64,000 bases of DNA, taken from Phycisphaeraceae bacterium (GTDB lineage Bacteria; Planctomycetota; Phycisphaerae; Phycisphaerales; UBA1924). The notes below the pieces were generated by a model, which ran no database searches, was not told the origin of the DNA, and worked only from the letters and a program-made list of their open reading frames with translations. The stretch covers positions 496,001-560,000 of the forward strand of contig JAHBWW010000003.1 of the NCBI GenBank assembly GCA_019636795.1. Reading direction: 5' to 3'. How positions within the stretch are numbered: the stretch's first letter is position 1; every line of letters starts with the position of its first letter. Shown piece by piece: positions 9,360 to 19,246 of this stretch. A program made the position numbers and the translations under genes.

Positions 9360-9571
9360 GGGTGCTCCTTGCGCGGGCGGCTGGTTGCGATGCGCCCGCT
9401 GCGCATCAGAGCGTACCACAGACCGGAGTGCTCACGCGCCGGCGCGCGGGCCGCCCGCGGTTCAAAACGCGGTGCGTGCAGGCTTGATCTGCATCTGGTA
9501 CAGTGGCGGTCCGGCCCGAGCGGGGGCGATTGCGGCACGCGTCCGCGACGCCGGGCCGCTGGAAACACGCA

Positions 9572-10426
9572 ATGCACGACGACCACGCCCAGAACGAATA
9601 TTCCGCGCCACCGCCGCTGTCCGATGCGGACGCGATGGCCATCCTCGGCTGCATCGAGTGCGGCTACGCGCTGGCAGGGCTCGATGCGGCTGGCGTGTGC
9701 CCCGAATGCGGCGCGCCGATCGAACGCAGCCTGCGCGGCAACCGCCTTCTGTTCGCCCCGGCCGACTACATCCGCACGCTCCAGCGCGGCCTGGTGCTGG
9801 TGCTGAGCGGCCTGGCGGCTCTGCTGGTGATTGTGATCGCCTGGTTGATCGGCTTAATGGCGGTGACATTCGCCGGTTTGGGCACAGGGATGCGCTGGCT
9901 GACGGGAGATCTGCTCTTTGCGGCGTGCGGGCTGCTTTTTTTTGCGGCGATGCTCATCGTGCTCGCGGGGTGCTGGTTGCTCTCGATGCCGCATCCCGGC
10001 TTTGTCGGGCGTGATGAGGCCGCGGGGGCGCGGCGGTGGCTGCGCATCGGGGCAGCGGGAATCCTGCTGACATTGCTGATGGTGGCGGCGATGATGATGC
10101 CCGTGATGCAGGCGCTGCCGCAGCCCGATTTGGTGATGCTGCTGGTTAGCGGGCTGTGGCTGGTGTTCTTTTTCATCGCGCTGGTCGCCTCGATCCTGCT
10201 GGTGCGACACCTGGGCCCGCTGGCCGACAACCGCATCATCGCGCGCCGCGCGACCCTGTATGTGTGGCTGTGCCCGCTGCTGTCGATCGTCGGCGGCCTG
10301 TTCTGCGGTCTGGCCCCGCTGATCGCGCTGGTGCTGTACTGGAACCTGCTCGACCTGCTACGCAAAGAACTCAAGCGCATCAGGCGTCAGCAGGCCATCG
10401 TGGCTGCCGGGGGGCTCATTCCATAA
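9572..10426 (+). CDS. Zinc-ribbon membrane protein (copy 1 of a tandem pair)
   Basis: A 284-residue protein with a short acidic N-terminus, a zinc ribbon (CIECGYALAGL...CPECGAPI, residues ~28-53) and then five or six hydrophobic helices. The same layout recurs next door (10475), at 13679 and at 23931 in this window, so this is a lineage-expanded family. The ribbon is followed by a conserved N(R/H)L.FA..(D/Q)Y(I/L)R segment. Function unknown; the pattern of a cytoplasmic ribbon plus membrane core suggests a sensor or scaffold, which is inference only. The start at 9572 matches the start of its tandem paralogue (both MHDDHAQ). Confidence 0.7.
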   Translation: MHDDHAQNEYSAPPPLSDADAMAILGCIECGYALAGLDAAGVCPECGAPIERSLRGNRLLFAPADYIRTLQRGLVLVLSGLAALLVIVIAWLIGLMAVTFAGLGTGMRWLTGDLLFAACGLLFFAAMLIVLAGCWLLSMPHPGFVGRDEAAGARRWLRIGAAGILLTLLMVAAMMMPVMQALPQPDLVMLLVSGLWLVFFFIALVASILLVRHLGPLADNRIIARRATLYVWLCPLLSIVGGLFCGLAPLIALVLYWNLLDLLRKELKRIRRQQAIVAAGGLIP

Positions 10427-10474
10427 CACGCGGCGCTGCGCTGCGGGGCGCGGCAGGGTATATTGAAGTACACA

Positions 10475-11338
10475 ATGCACGACGACCACGCCCAGCACGA
10501 ACTTCCCCCCGCACCGCCGCTGCCCGCCGTCCTCTCTCTCGACGACGCTGTGTGCGTGACCTGTTCCTACCGCCTGGCGGGGCTCGACGCGGCGGGGCTG
10601 TGCCCCGAGTGCGGCACGCCGGTAGCGCGCAGCCTCATGGGCAACCATCTCAGGTTCGCTTCGCCGCAGTATCTGCGCTGGCTGCACACAGGCCTGCTGA
10701 TGATCATCATCTCCTTTGCCGGGCAGCTGGCGATCATGGCCTTGAGTCTGGTCGTCGGGCTGGGGATGGTGATCGCCAGCGGGATGGGGGGCGTGGGCAC
10801 GCCGGCGATGATGGTCTTCACCTTCGTCTCGGCGCTGCTGGGGACGCTGGTGAGCCTGCTGGGCCTGTACGGGTGGTGGCTCTTCTCGACGCCGGACCCC
10901 GGCTTTGTCGGGCGTAATGACGGCGGGCAGGCGCGCCGGCTCGTGCGCGTCAGCGTCGTGCTGCTGGCCGTGATGTCGGTGGCCCAGGTCTTCACCGCCA
11001 CGCCCGCCGCCGCTGCGCGGCCGCTGGTCATGATCGCCTCGATGGGCATGGGCGTGATCGGGCTGGCGATCACGGCCCTGTGGTTTTTCGCCGCGATCCT
11101 CTATATCCGCTGGCTGGCTCCGCGCGCGAGCAACACGGCGGTCGCGCTGCGCACCCGCCTGTATATCTGGCTGCTGCCGGTGCTGACGACGGTGGGCGCG
11201 CTCCTGTGCGGGCTGGGTCCGCTGATCGCGCTGATCCTGTTCTGGATCATGCTCGACGCGCTGCGGCGCGATCTCAAGCACATCCGCGCCGAGGCCGACC
11301 GGCTGGCGGCTGCACCCGGACCCGCGGTCGAAGCGTGA
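10475..11338 (+). CDS. Zinc-ribbon membrane protein (copy 2 of a tandem pair)
   Basis: Paralogue of the gene just upstream: both begin MHDDHAQ, have the CxxC(G/S)YxLAGLDAAG..CPECG ribbon, share the HPGFVGR/DPGFVGR loop between helices, and end with a GLxPLIALxLxWxxLDxLRxxLKxIR membrane-proximal tail. 287 aa with five to six predicted helices. A TATATT hexamer at 10459-10464 lies ten bases before the ATG and no Shine-Dalgarno is present, so the transcript may be nearly leaderless. Function unknown. Confidence 0.7.
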   Translation: MHDDHAQHELPPAPPLPAVLSLDDAVCVTCSYRLAGLDAAGLCPECGTPVARSLMGNHLRFASPQYLRWLHTGLLMIIISFAGQLAIMALSLVVGLGMVIASGMGGVGTPAMMVFTFVSALLGTLVSLLGLYGWWLFSTPDPGFVGRNDGGQARRLVRVSVVLLAVMSVAQVFTATPAAAARPLVMIASMGMGVIGLAITALWFFAAILYIRWLAPRASNTAVALRTRLYIWLLPVLTTVGALLCGLGPLIALILFWIMLDALRRDLKHIRAEADRLAAAPGPAVEA

Positions 11339-11509
11339 AGCGGCCACTGCGTCGCGTCGCGGCGCTGCTGAGCCGGATGCCGGGTGCCGTGGCCATGGCA
11401 CCCAGCCCCCGGTTGTAAGTACTGGCCAACCCAAGGAGCCCCGAACACCAGTGAGGGGATGGCCTCCGACCCCGATGATCCCCCCGCCCCCTTTCGCTAC
11501 ACTGTCTTC

Positions 11510-13135
11510 ATGGACATGGATTACACCTATCACTACCCGTCGCAGCGCGCCCCGGTCATGGCCCGCAACATCGTCACCACCAGCCACCCGCTCGCGGCCC
11601 AGGCGGGGTTGAGCATGCTCGACAAGGGCGGCACCGCGGCCGACGCGGCCGTCGCCACCGCCATGGCGCTGACCGTCCTCGAACCGACGTCCAACGGCAT
11701 CGGAAGTGACGCCTTCGCCCTCGTCTGGGCGGGCGGAGGATTGCATGGCCTGAGCGCCAACGGTCGCGCGCCAGCGGGCCTCGACCGCAGCAGGTACGCC
11801 GCCAGCGGCGACATTCCCACCCTCGGCTGGGACGGCGTGATCGTGCCCGGGGCCGTGAGCGGCTGGGTCGCGCTGGCGCGCGAGTTCGGCCGCCTCCCGC
11901 TGACCACCCTGGCCGAACCGGCCATCCGCTACGCCCGCGAAGGCAGCCTCGTACCGCCCGAGATCGCCTACTACTGGAACCGGGCCGCCGACATCTACGG
12001 CCGCGCGCGCCGCCAGCACGAAGCGCTGCTTGCCCCGTGGTTCGAGACCTTCACCTCCGGCGGCAAAGCCCCACGCGTCGGCAGCGTGGCAAGACTCCCC
12101 GATCATGCAACGACCCTCGAAGCCATCGCGGCCACCGATGGCCAAGCCTTCTATCGCGGCGATCTGGCCGAAAAGATCGACGCCGCCGCGCGCGCGGGCG
12201 GCAGCAGCCTGCGCTCCAGCGACCTGGCAGCACACCAGCCGGACTGGGTCCGCCCGATCAGCATCAACTACAAAGGCTGGAAACTCCACGAGATCCCGCC
12301 CAGCGGCCAGGGCATCGCAGCGCTGATGGCCCTCGGGATCGTGCGGCTCTTTGACCTGGCCATGCTCGACCCCGACAGCCCGAACGCCCTGCACATCGTC
12401 ATCGAGGCCATGAAACTCGCCTTCGCCGACGCCCACCAGCACATCGCCGACCCCGATTTCATGCAGGTCCGCCCCGCCGATTTGCTCGATGAAACCTACC
12501 TCGCCTCGCGCGCCCGCCTCATCGACCCCAACCGCGCCCAGGACTTCGGGCACGGCGAGCCGAAGACCGGAGGCACCGTCCTGCTCGCCGCCGCCGACGC
12601 CGAAGGCATGATGGTCTCGTTCATCCAGAGCAACTACACCGGCTTCGGCTCGGGTGTCGTCGTCCCCGGCACCGGCATCGCCCTGCACAACCGCGGGTGC
12701 AACTTCAGCCTCGAAGCCGGGCACGTCAACGAGGTCGGGCCGGGCAAGCGCCCCTACCACACCATCATCCCCGGCTTCGTGACCCGCACCCGCGCCGACG
12801 GCAGCGACGAGCCGCTCATGGCCTTTGGCGTCATGGGCGGGTTCATGCAGCCCCAGGGACACGTGCAGGTGCTCCTGCGCATGGCAGACCACCGCATGAA
12901 CCCCCAGAGCGCCCTCGATGCCCCGCGCTGGCAGGTCGAGAAGGGCCTGCGCGTAACCATCGAACCGGGGTTCGACGCCGGGGTCTATGAGGGCCTGCGC
13001 GCCCTCGGCCACGACCTGCACATCCACGACAAACCCAATGCCGCCTTCGGACGCGGCCAGAGCATCGTCCGCGTGGACGGCGGATACATCGCCGGGTGCG
13101 ACCCCCGCTGTGACGGACAGGCTGTCGGATTCTGA
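11510..13135 (+). CDS. ggt: Gamma-glutamyltranspeptidase family protein
   Basis: Ntn-hydrolase that cleaves gamma-glutamyl amides such as glutathione after self-processing into two chains. Residues ~15-60 show GGTAADAAVATAMALTVLEP and SNGIGSDAF, the classic large-subunit motifs. The processing site is GGTVLLAAADAEG, whose Thr would be the nucleophile, followed by SFIQSNY and PGTGIALHNRG. 541 aa from the ATG at 11510. No signal peptide is evident, so it is probably the cytoplasmic YwrD-like type rather than a periplasmic enzyme. A TACACT hexamer ends six bases before the ATG, and no Shine-Dalgarno is visible; a leaderless mRNA is possible. Confidence 0.9.
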   Translation: MDMDYTYHYPSQRAPVMARNIVTTSHPLAAQAGLSMLDKGGTAADAAVATAMALTVLEPTSNGIGSDAFALVWAGGGLHGLSANGRAPAGLDRSRYAASGDIPTLGWDGVIVPGAVSGWVALAREFGRLPLTTLAEPAIRYAREGSLVPPEIAYYWNRAADIYGRARRQHEALLAPWFETFTSGGKAPRVGSVARLPDHATTLEAIAATDGQAFYRGDLAEKIDAAARAGGSSLRSSDLAAHQPDWVRPISINYKGWKLHEIPPSGQGIAALMALGIVRLFDLAMLDPDSPNALHIVIEAMKLAFADAHQHIADPDFMQVRPADLLDETYLASRARLIDPNRAQDFGHGEPKTGGTVLLAAADAEGMMVSFIQSNYTGFGSGVVVPGTGIALHNRGCNFSLEAGHVNEVGPGKRPYHTIIPGFVTRTRADGSDEPLMAFGVMGGFMQPQGHVQVLLRMADHRMNPQSALDAPRWQVEKGLRVTIEPGFDAGVYEGLRALGHDLHIHDKPNAAFGRGQSIVRVDGGYIAGCDPRCDGQAVGF

Positions 13136-13146
13136 TCACGGCCCGC

Positions 13147-13611
13147 TCAGGCCTTCTTGAGTGAGTCGCGGATCTCGCGCAGCAGGACCACATCCTCGGG
13201 CGGAGCAGCCGGCGCGGCCGCGGCCTGCTCCTTCTCGAAGCGACGCTTGGCCGCGTTCATCATGCGGATCATCATGAAGATGATGAACGCCAGAATGATG
13301 AAGTTGATCATCACCGTGATGAAACTGCCATAGGCCATCACCGGCCCGAGTGCCTTGGCATCGGCCAGCGGCAGCGGCGCCCCGCTGTTGGCGGCCGAAT
13401 ACGCCTCGACGCCCGAGCGCACCGTGTCGTTGAGCGGAAAATACAGATTCGTGAAGTCCGCCTTGCCGACAATGCCCACCACCGGCATCACCACGTCGTC
13501 GATCAGCGCCTTGACGATGCCGCCAAAGGCCGCGCCGATGATGATCCCCACCGCCATGTCCATCACATTGCCGCGAAGCGCAAACTCGCGAAACTCTCTG
13601 ACGATACCCAT
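13147..13611 (-). CDS. mscL: Large-conductance mechanosensitive channel
   Basis: MscL forms a homopentameric channel that opens under membrane tension in hypo-osmotic shock. The N-terminal signature [24 protein letters not shown] (amphipathic helix then TM1) is clear; TM2 is [19 protein letters not shown], and the cytoplasmic helix ends in [17 protein letters not shown]. 154 aa, typical. The ATG at 13611 has AGGAG seven bases upstream. Confidence 0.97.
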   Translation of the reverse strand: MGIVREFREFALRGNVMDMAVGIIIGAAFGGIVKALIDDVVMPVVGIVGKADFTNLYFPLNDTVRSGVEAYSAANSGAPLPLADAKALGPVMAYGSFITVMINFIILAFIIFMMIRMMNAAKRRFEKEQAAAAPAAPPEDVVLLREIRDSLKKA

Positions 13612-13678
13612 GATGAAGGCTCCTGTGTGTGCTGGTGCTGAACTGACCGACACGGGCGAGCAGAATCGCCCGCGCCGC

Positions 13679-14455
13679 TCAGTGTAGCGAGGCATCGCCG
13701 CGCGTGCGATCATCCACCGCCACCAGTCGCGCTGCGGCCGCCGGCATGTTGGCATACTGGCACCGGCGCACACCGAGATACACAAGGATCTCGAACCACA
13801 GCAGACCAAGCAAGGCCCCGACCAGCGGCATGATCAGCGGGCCGAGCAGCAGGAGTTCGTACGTCGCAGGCGGCCACGTCTGAGCCAGATGACGCATCGC
13901 AAACCCGGCATAGAACGACGCCCCCACCAGCAGCGAGCCCGCCACCCAACCGGCCGAAGCATGCGCCACGATCGTGGACGCAACCCCCGCGCTGATGCGA
14001 CGCCCGCGCGCCCGACCCCAGAGCATGATCCCGCGACGCTCCACCGCTGTCGCCGCCGCCAACCCCAACCACGCCAGAGGCATCAGCCACACCACAACAA
14101 AGGCTGCCAGACCAGGAGGATCGAACTTCGGATCCGGATGAAACGAGATCAGCGCCGCTGTACAGACCACCAGTGCCGCAATCGAAAAGTGAACCCACTT
14201 GAGAACAACCACGGAGTTCGCATCAATCCGCACCACCTCAAACATCCGCCTCGGCTGCACCAGCGCCATCAGCAGCGTCTTGAAGTACCCGAACCGCTCG
14301 CCCCGCTGCCATGGCGTGCCGCGCCTGGCGTCCGGATGGCTTGTCTCGATCAAAAGGCCGCACTCCGGGCACACGCTGCCGCGTGACAGACCATTGAGCA
14401 CGTACCCGCAGCGGCTGCACAGGAAGTCATCATCAGCAAACGGACGAGGCTTCAT
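13679..14455 (-). CDS. Zinc-ribbon membrane protein
   Basis: A 258-residue protein with an N-terminal zinc ribbon ([11 protein letters not shown]...CPECGLLI, residues ~12-38) and a membrane domain with at least four helices, related in layout to the 9572 and 10475 genes but with a different membrane core (Yip1-like spacing of helices). The start at 14455 is set by AGGAGG eight bases upstream; a much longer in-frame extension toward 15649 is only antisense to the acetyltransferase and hpt genes. Function unknown. Confidence 0.65.
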   Translation of the reverse strand: MKPRPFADDDFLCSRCGYVLNGLSRGSVCPECGLLIETSHPDARRGTPWQRGERFGYFKTLLMALVQPRRMFEVVRIDANSVVVLKWVHFSIAALVVCTAALISFHPDPKFDPPGLAAFVVVWLMPLAWLGLAAATAVERRGIMLWGRARGRRISAGVASTIVAHASAGWVAGSLLVGASFYAGFAMRHLAQTWPPATYELLLLGPLIMPLVGALLGLLWFEILVYLGVRRCQYANMPAAAARLVAVDDRTRGDASLH

Positions 14456-14539
14456 CAACGGGCCTCCTGCCCCGCACGGGCGTTGATACACTGTACAACA
14501 CTGCGGGGATTCGCAACACCACGACTGAGGGTTCCGACT

Positions 14540-15022
14540 TTGGTTCACATCCAGCGCATCAGCCTCGATCACCCCCTCTACGCCCAGGAGTGCGATCTGC
14601 GCGATCAGGTGCTCCTCAAGCCCATCGGGTACGACATGGCCCGCTTCCGAAGCGAGTACGCCGGCATGGAGGAAGCCTTCACGCACTTCGTGGCCGTCGT
14701 CGATCACGCCGCAGGCCCCTGCGTCATCGGGTGTGCCCTGCTGCGCCCCCACTATCCCACCCCCCGGCAGGGAAAAGTCATGCAGGTCGCCGTCGATCCG
14801 CAGCGCCAAGGCGAAGGGATCGGCCGCCAGCTCATCATCGCCATCGAATCGCACGCCTTCGGGCAGCTGGGCCTCGAAGAAGTCTTCTGCCACGCGCAGC
14901 TGTCGGCCATCGGGTTCTACGAAAGGCTCGGCTGGGCCGTCGTGAGCGAGGTCTTCGAGGAAGCGGGCATCGACCACCGTAAACTTGCGCTGCACAACAG
15001 CATTCAGGACACCGCCCCATGA
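14540..15022 (+). CDS. GNAT family N-acetyltransferase
   Basis: About 160 aa with the GNAT fold signature: VMQVAVDPQRQGEGIGRQLI (motif A, the Q/R-x-x-G-x-G/A pyrophosphate-binding loop of acetyl-CoA) and the final SAIGFYERLGW motif B. The start of LDHPLYAQECDLRDQVLLKP matches ElaA/YjcF-like members. I set a TTG start at 14540 with GAGGG ten bases upstream; a TTG at 14483 is possible. Nineteen bases before hpt, so probably co-transcribed. Substrate unknown. Confidence 0.8.
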   Translation: MVHIQRISLDHPLYAQECDLRDQVLLKPIGYDMARFRSEYAGMEEAFTHFVAVVDHAAGPCVIGCALLRPHYPTPRQGKVMQVAVDPQRQGEGIGRQLIIAIESHAFGQLGLEEVFCHAQLSAIGFYERLGWAVVSEVFEEAGIDHRKLALHNSIQDTAP

Positions 15023-15040
15023 ACACGTCAGCGAGCCCCC

Positions 15041-15625
15041 ATGTTCATTGAGATCGAACAGGTCCTCATTGATCGGCACCGCATCGCCCGGCGCGTGCGC
15101 GAGATGGCCGGCGCGATCGCGACCGATCTGGCAGCCATTACCGCCCGCGAAAAGAGCAGCGTCGAGGGCCGCGTCGTGTTCGTGCCGATCATGACGGGGG
15201 CGATGATCTTCGCCGCCGACCTCGTGCGCGAGATGCCGATCAAACTCAGCCTCGAACTGGTCGCCATCTCGAGCTATCCGGGGCAGTCCGTCGTCTCGCG
15301 CGGGGCGCGCCTGGCCAGCGAACTCCCGCGCGATCTGGCGGGCAAGCATGTGGTCGTCATCGATGACATCCTCGACTCCGGGCAGACGCTCGACCTCGTG
15401 CGCAAGGCGATCCTCGCGCAGAATGCCGCCAGCGTCCGCCTCTGCGTTCTGCTGCGCAAAAACGTCCAGCGCGTCGTCGAAGTCGAACCGGATTACGTCG
15501 GGTTCGAGATCCCCGACGCCTTCGTCGTCGGCTACGGCCTCGATTACGACGGCTACTACCGAAACTACCCGGAGATCGGTACGCTCAACCCCCTGGCCAT
15601 CGCCCAGCACCCTCCTGTGACATGA
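15041..15625 (+). CDS. hpt: Hypoxanthine phosphoribosyltransferase
   Basis: Purine salvage enzyme joining hypoxanthine (or guanine) to PRPP. The PRPP-binding motif VVVIDDILDSGQTL sits at residues ~103-116, with the earlier FVPIMTGAMIFAADL loop and the later PDYVGFEIPDAFVVGYGLDYDGYYRN base-binding segment all present. 194 aa, usual size. Lies between an acetyltransferase gene and a PH-domain gene on the same strand with short gaps. Confidence 0.95.
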   Translation: MFIEIEQVLIDRHRIARRVREMAGAIATDLAAITAREKSSVEGRVVFVPIMTGAMIFAADLVREMPIKLSLELVAISSYPGQSVVSRGARLASELPRDLAGKHVVVIDDILDSGQTLDLVRKAILAQNAASVRLCVLLRKNVQRVVEVEPDYVGFEIPDAFVVGYGLDYDGYYRNYPEIGTLNPLAIAQHPPVT

Positions 15626-15637
15626 TTCCCACGTGAC

Positions 15638-16186
15638 ATGACTCCACATGGAGAGACAGTTCGCGCCAAGGCTTCGCGTCGCACCGGTCGCAGCGTCGTG
15701 CCCGCCGGCGAGAGCATCCTGCTCGACCAGAGGCCCAGCGCGTGGCTCATCGTCTTTCGTGCAGCCCCATACATCGGACTGGTCGCAGCCTGCCTGCTCT
15801 TCGCCGTTCCGCTCTCCTCAGCCGCGTCGACGCTCACGCCGCGCCCGATCGACCTCGCATCGATGCTCGTCATCCCGGCAACAGTGATGTGCATCGTGAT
15901 TCTCGTGGTTGCTGTGCTCGACTGGCTGCTCCGCAGATACATCCTCACAGACCGTCGAGCAATCTCCGTGCGAGGCATCCTGCATCAGACCGTCGCCGAT
16001 GTTCCCCTTAAGCAGATTCAGAACATCGGCCTGTCGCGTCCGCTCGCTGCACGACTGGTCGGCATCGGACACATCGGCCTTGCTACCGCAGGTTCCGACG
16101 GCTGGGATCTGACCTGGACGCACACACGCCGCCCGCACGCACTGATCGCGCAGGTCCGCAAGGCAATGGACCAGACCAAGGCATGA
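15638..16186 (+). CDS. Bacterial PH-domain (YdbS-like) membrane protein
   Basis: A 182-residue protein with two membrane helices (residues ~40-62 and ~77-98) followed by a bacterial PH domain of the bPH2 type: RRYILTDRRAISVRGILHQTVADVPLKQIQNIGLSRPL. Members sit in the inner membrane; some affect antibiotic resistance but the biochemical role is unknown. Starts 13 bases after hpt and overlaps coaE by four bases (ATGA). Confidence 0.8.
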   Translation: MTPHGETVRAKASRRTGRSVVPAGESILLDQRPSAWLIVFRAAPYIGLVAACLLFAVPLSSAASTLTPRPIDLASMLVIPATVMCIVILVVAVLDWLLRRYILTDRRAISVRGILHQTVADVPLKQIQNIGLSRPLAARLVGIGHIGLATAGSDGWDLTWTHTRRPHALIAQVRKAMDQTKA

Positions 16187-16830
16187 CGCACAGCAAGCAC
16201 AGCCAATTCGTGATCATCGGCATCGCTGGAGGCGTGGGTGCCGGCAAGAGCACCGTGGCACAAATGCTCGGCGACCTCGGATGTGTCGTCATCGACTCGG
16301 ACGCAGCCGCCAAAGACGCACTGCAGCGCGCCGACGTCATCGCCACGCTCCGCGCATGGTGGACAGACGCGATTCTCACTCCGACCGGACAAGTTGATCG
16401 ACGCGCCGTAGCCAGCATCGTCTTTCGCAATCCAGCCGAGCGGACACGACTCGAAGCGCTCATTCACCCCCTCATCGCGCAGGATCGCGCCAGGACGATC
16501 GAGGCTGCCGTACGCGCAGGACTCCCCGGTGCGGTCATCGACGCGCCGCTGCTCTACGAAGCCGGCGTCGATCGCGAATGTGATGTCGTTCTGTTCGTCG
16601 ATTCCCCTCAGGATCATCGCCTCGACCGCGTCCGTAAATCCCGAGGCTGGACCGAGGAGGATCTGCGTCTGCGAGAAATTGCTCAACTCCCCCTTGATGT
16701 CAAGCGGGATCGAGCCGATTATCATGTAGTCAACTCGGGCGACCCGGAGGTACTCCGGGAGCAGGTGACCCGAGTTTTCAAAGAGATCACAGCACATCGC
16801 TGCATCCCAACGGACCCACCGGGCCCCTGA
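16183..16830 (+). CDS. coaE: Dephospho-CoA kinase
   Basis: Last step of coenzyme A synthesis: phosphorylates the 3'-hydroxyl of dephospho-CoA. P-loop GGVGAGKST at residues ~16-24, then [13 protein letters not shown] (substrate Asp), and the lid-like [14 protein letters not shown]. 215 aa, normal. Overlaps the PH-domain gene by four bases and precedes rho by a 244-base gap. Confidence 0.95.
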   Translation: MTHSKHSQFVIIGIAGGVGAGKSTVAQMLGDLGCVVIDSDAAAKDALQRADVIATLRAWWTDAILTPTGQVDRRAVASIVFRNPAERTRLEALIHPLIAQDRARTIEAAVRAGLPGAVIDAPLLYEAGVDRECDVVLFVDSPQDHRLDRVRKSRGWTEEDLRLREIAQLPLDVKRDRADYHVVNSGDPEVLREQVTRVFKEITAHRCIPTDPPGP

Positions 16831-17074
16831 AGCCCGTTGCTCATGGAACACAGTCGGCCTGCCACGCGGCACCCGCCTCATTCGCGTGGGTCGGTCGCTC
16901 CAAAACGCTTTCGGTGCAGGCTCTCAACGCCGCACTCTCATTCAAGGTATACCCCCCTTTTCGACTCACACACGAGTTCCCTGCGATCCACATTCAAAAT
17001 GGCTCGGGCGGAACATTCATCACGGGCCACATTCGCCTCCCGGCGATGTTCATAGCCCAAATCAAGGACCGAAC

Positions 17075-18844
17075 ATGACCAAGACAATCCCGGCTGCCGA
17101 CGGCGAGGCCGACGCCAAAAAACCACGTACTCGCGCTCGCAAGCCCAAAGCCGAAGATGCCGGCGCAATCCAGGAGCCCGTCGCGCCAGCCCCCAAGCCC
17201 GCACCGGAGGCAAAGCCCGAACCTCGCCCAGAGCCCACGAGGAGTGAAAAAGTGACAACCGAAGGCCAACGTCCTGAGGAATCTCGCTCCGCACCACAAG
17301 GTGACTCATCCGGATATCGCCAACGGGAATATGACTCGGGCGGCGGACAAGGCCGCGATATGAACGGCGGTCGTACAGGCAAGAACCGCCGCAAGCGCAA
17401 GAAACGCAAAGGTGGCGGAGGAATGCCCGGTTCCGGGGGTGGCGGTGGAGGCGGTGGTGGCGGCGGCGGGCATTACCACTACAGCCCGGCCTACGACCAC
17501 CTCCCCAGCGATGAGGAACTCGAACGCGAAGCCGCCGAACTCGAAAAGATCGCTGCCAAGGTCGGGCCGCTGTCCGAAGAACACCATCTGACGATCACCG
17601 AACTTCAGCGCATGGAGATTGACGAGATCTTCAAAGTTGCTGAGGATGAAGGCCTCGAAGACTACCACCAGACACCCAAGCAGGATCTGATCTTCAAGAT
17701 TCTCAAGGCCCGGGCAGCACGGCTCGGGATCATGTTCGGCGAAGGCACGCTCGAAATCATGCCCGACGGGTTCGGATTCCTCCGCAGCCCCGAGCAGTCA
17801 TACCTGCCCGGACCGGACGACATTTACGTCAGCCCCAGCCAGATTCGACGCTTTGGGTTGCGCAAGGGCATGACCGTGCGGGGTGCAATCCGTCCGCCGA
17901 AGGAAAGCGAGCGGTACTTCGCACTTCTCAAGGTCGAAACCGTCAACGGCCGCAACCCGGCCAAGATTCACGACATCGTGAACTTCGAAGACCTGACCCC
18001 GCTGCATCCCGAAGAGCGCTTTGTGATGGAAACCACGCCCGATGAGATCGAAATGCGAATCGTCGATCTTGTCGCTCCGGTCGGGAAAGGACAGCGTGCA
18101 CTCATCGTCGCCCCGCCTCGCACCGGCAAGACTGTCCTGCTCCAGAAGATGACGCGCGCGATCACCAAGAACTACCCCAAAGTCAGAATAATCGTGCTTC
18201 TGGTCGACGAAAGACCCGAAGAAGTCACGGACTTTCGTCGGCACACCGCTCCCGAAGTCGAAGTTGTGGCATCGACTTTCGACGAGCAATCCAGTCGCCA
18301 CGTCGCAGTGGCCGAGGTCGTCATCGAGAAGGCCAAGCGCATGGTCGAGTTTGGTGACGATGTCGTGATCCTGCTCGATTCCATCACGCGCCTGGCGCGG
18401 GCGTACAACTCCGAGATGCCGCACTCGGGCAAGATCATGACCGGCGGCCTCGACTCCAACGCCCTTCAACGCCCCAAGAAGTTCTTCGGCGCTGCCCGCG
18501 CGATCGAACGTGGCGGTTCGCTGACCATTATCGGCACCGCACTGGTTGATACCGGGTCGAAGATGGACGAAGTCATCTTCGAGGAGTTCAAAGGCACCGG
18601 TAACTCGGAGTTGCACCTTGATCGCCGCCTGGTTGAGAAGCGCATTTACCCGGCCATCGATGTCGCGGCTTCGGGTACGCGTCGCGAAGAACTCCTCATG
18701 GACCCGAAGGAACTCGAACTGGTCTATCGCCTGCGCAAGGTGCTGGCCGACATGAACGTGGTCGAGGCCATGGAACTGCTCAAGGCAAGGATGAAGAAGG
18801 TCAAGACCAACGCAGAGTTCCTGATGACTATGGCCATGGGATAA
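17075..18844 (+). CDS. rho: Transcription termination factor Rho with long disordered N-terminus
   Basis: Hexameric RNA helicase that ends transcription at rho-dependent sites. Core features: an N-terminal helical region ([19 protein letters not shown]), the OB-fold RNA-binding domain ([16 protein letters not shown]...[13 protein letters not shown]), Walker [12 protein letters not shown], Walker [17 protein letters not shown], and Q/R-loop regions. 589 aa against about 420 for E. coli; the first ~170 residues are an extension rich in Lys, Pro, Glu and Arg with a Gly-rich stretch and a basic [12 protein letters not shown] run. Such N-terminal inserts occur in high-GC bacteria and bind RNA. The ATG at 17075 has AAGGA eight bases upstream. 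Confidence 0.96.
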   Translation: MTKTIPAADGEADAKKPRTRARKPKAEDAGAIQEPVAPAPKPAPEAKPEPRPEPTRSEKVTTEGQRPEESRSAPQGDSSGYRQREYDSGGGQGRDMNGGRTGKNRRKRKKRKGGGGMPGSGGGGGGGGGGGGHYHYSPAYDHLPSDEELEREAAELEKIAAKVGPLSEEHHLTITELQRMEIDEIFKVAEDEGLEDYHQTPKQDLIFKILKARAARLGIMFGEGTLEIMPDGFGFLRSPEQSYLPGPDDIYVSPSQIRRFGLRKGMTVRGAIRPPKESERYFALLKVETVNGRNPAKIHDIVNFEDLTPLHPEERFVMETTPDEIEMRIVDLVAPVGKGQRALIVAPPRTGKTVLLQKMTRAITKNYPKVRIIVLLVDERPEEVTDFRRHTAPEVEVVASTFDEQSSRHVAVAEVVIEKAKRMVEFGDDVVILLDSITRLARAYNSEMPHSGKIMTGGLDSNALQRPKKFFGAARAIERGGSLTIIGTALVDTGSKMDEVIFEEFKGTGNSELHLDRRLVEKRIYPAIDVAASGTRREELLMDPKELELVYRLRKVLADMNVVEAMELLKARMKKVKTNAEFLMTMAMG

Positions 18845-18934
18845 CCCCCCCCTGTTTCAGGAGATCATGCACATCCACGCGACTTGTGGTATATTCGGCT
18901 TCCAGACGGGCACCATGGGCCCGCAGGAGGCAGT

Positions 18935-19246
18935 GTGGTACTCTCGCATCGGGTTCTCTTCCGATGGATTGTGCCCGTGTTCGCGGCGGGTTGGTCTGGT
19001 GCGCTCATCCTTGCCGGGATGTGGGTGATTCTTGAGGCCGCGACCCGTTGGCCGATCTTGTACGTACCACTGGTCGCGGGCGGGACATCGCTGCTCTCGG
19101 CCGGCAACGTCGTCTTTCTCGCGGGGGTGGCGGATCGCCTGTTCCCCAACGCCCGCCTTGCGATTGTCGAATGGCTGGAGATCATCTCGTGCCTCATGTT
19201 CCTTCTCAGCTTCCTCGTGTGTCTCGTTATGCTGGCTTTCGCCTGA
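18935..19246 (+). CDS. Small hypothetical membrane protein
   Basis: About 103 aa, with four hydrophobic stretches (WIVPVFAAGWSGALILAGMWVIL, WPILYVPLVAGGTSLLSAGNVVFLAG, then two near the C-terminus), so probably an integral inner-membrane protein. The GTG at 18935 is preceded by AGGAGG. Its end overlaps the start of the downstream TPR-like gene by about 58 bases, so the two are likely a unit. No family recognised. Confidence 0.5.
   Translation: MVLSHRVLFRWIVPVFAAGWSGALILAGMWVILEAATRWPILYVPLVAGGTSLLSAGNVVFLAGVADRLFPNARLAIVEWLEIISCLMFLLSFLVCLVMLAFA

Noticed and set aside
10358-13027. Long open frame (889 codons) on the minus strand opposite ggt
   Set aside because: It runs antisense to ggt and its tandem neighbour with Gly/Val/Asp-rich nonsense and no start signal; ggt motifs and signals favour the plus strand.
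13679-15649. Minus-strand frame extended by 400 codons upstream
   Set aside because: The start at 14455 has a good AGGAGG and a zinc-ribbon N-terminus; the extension is antisense to the acetyltransferase and hpt.
18890-18895. TATATT as a promoter -10 for the small membrane protein
   Set aside because: No acceptable -35 sits 16-18 bases upstream, so the call was not supported.
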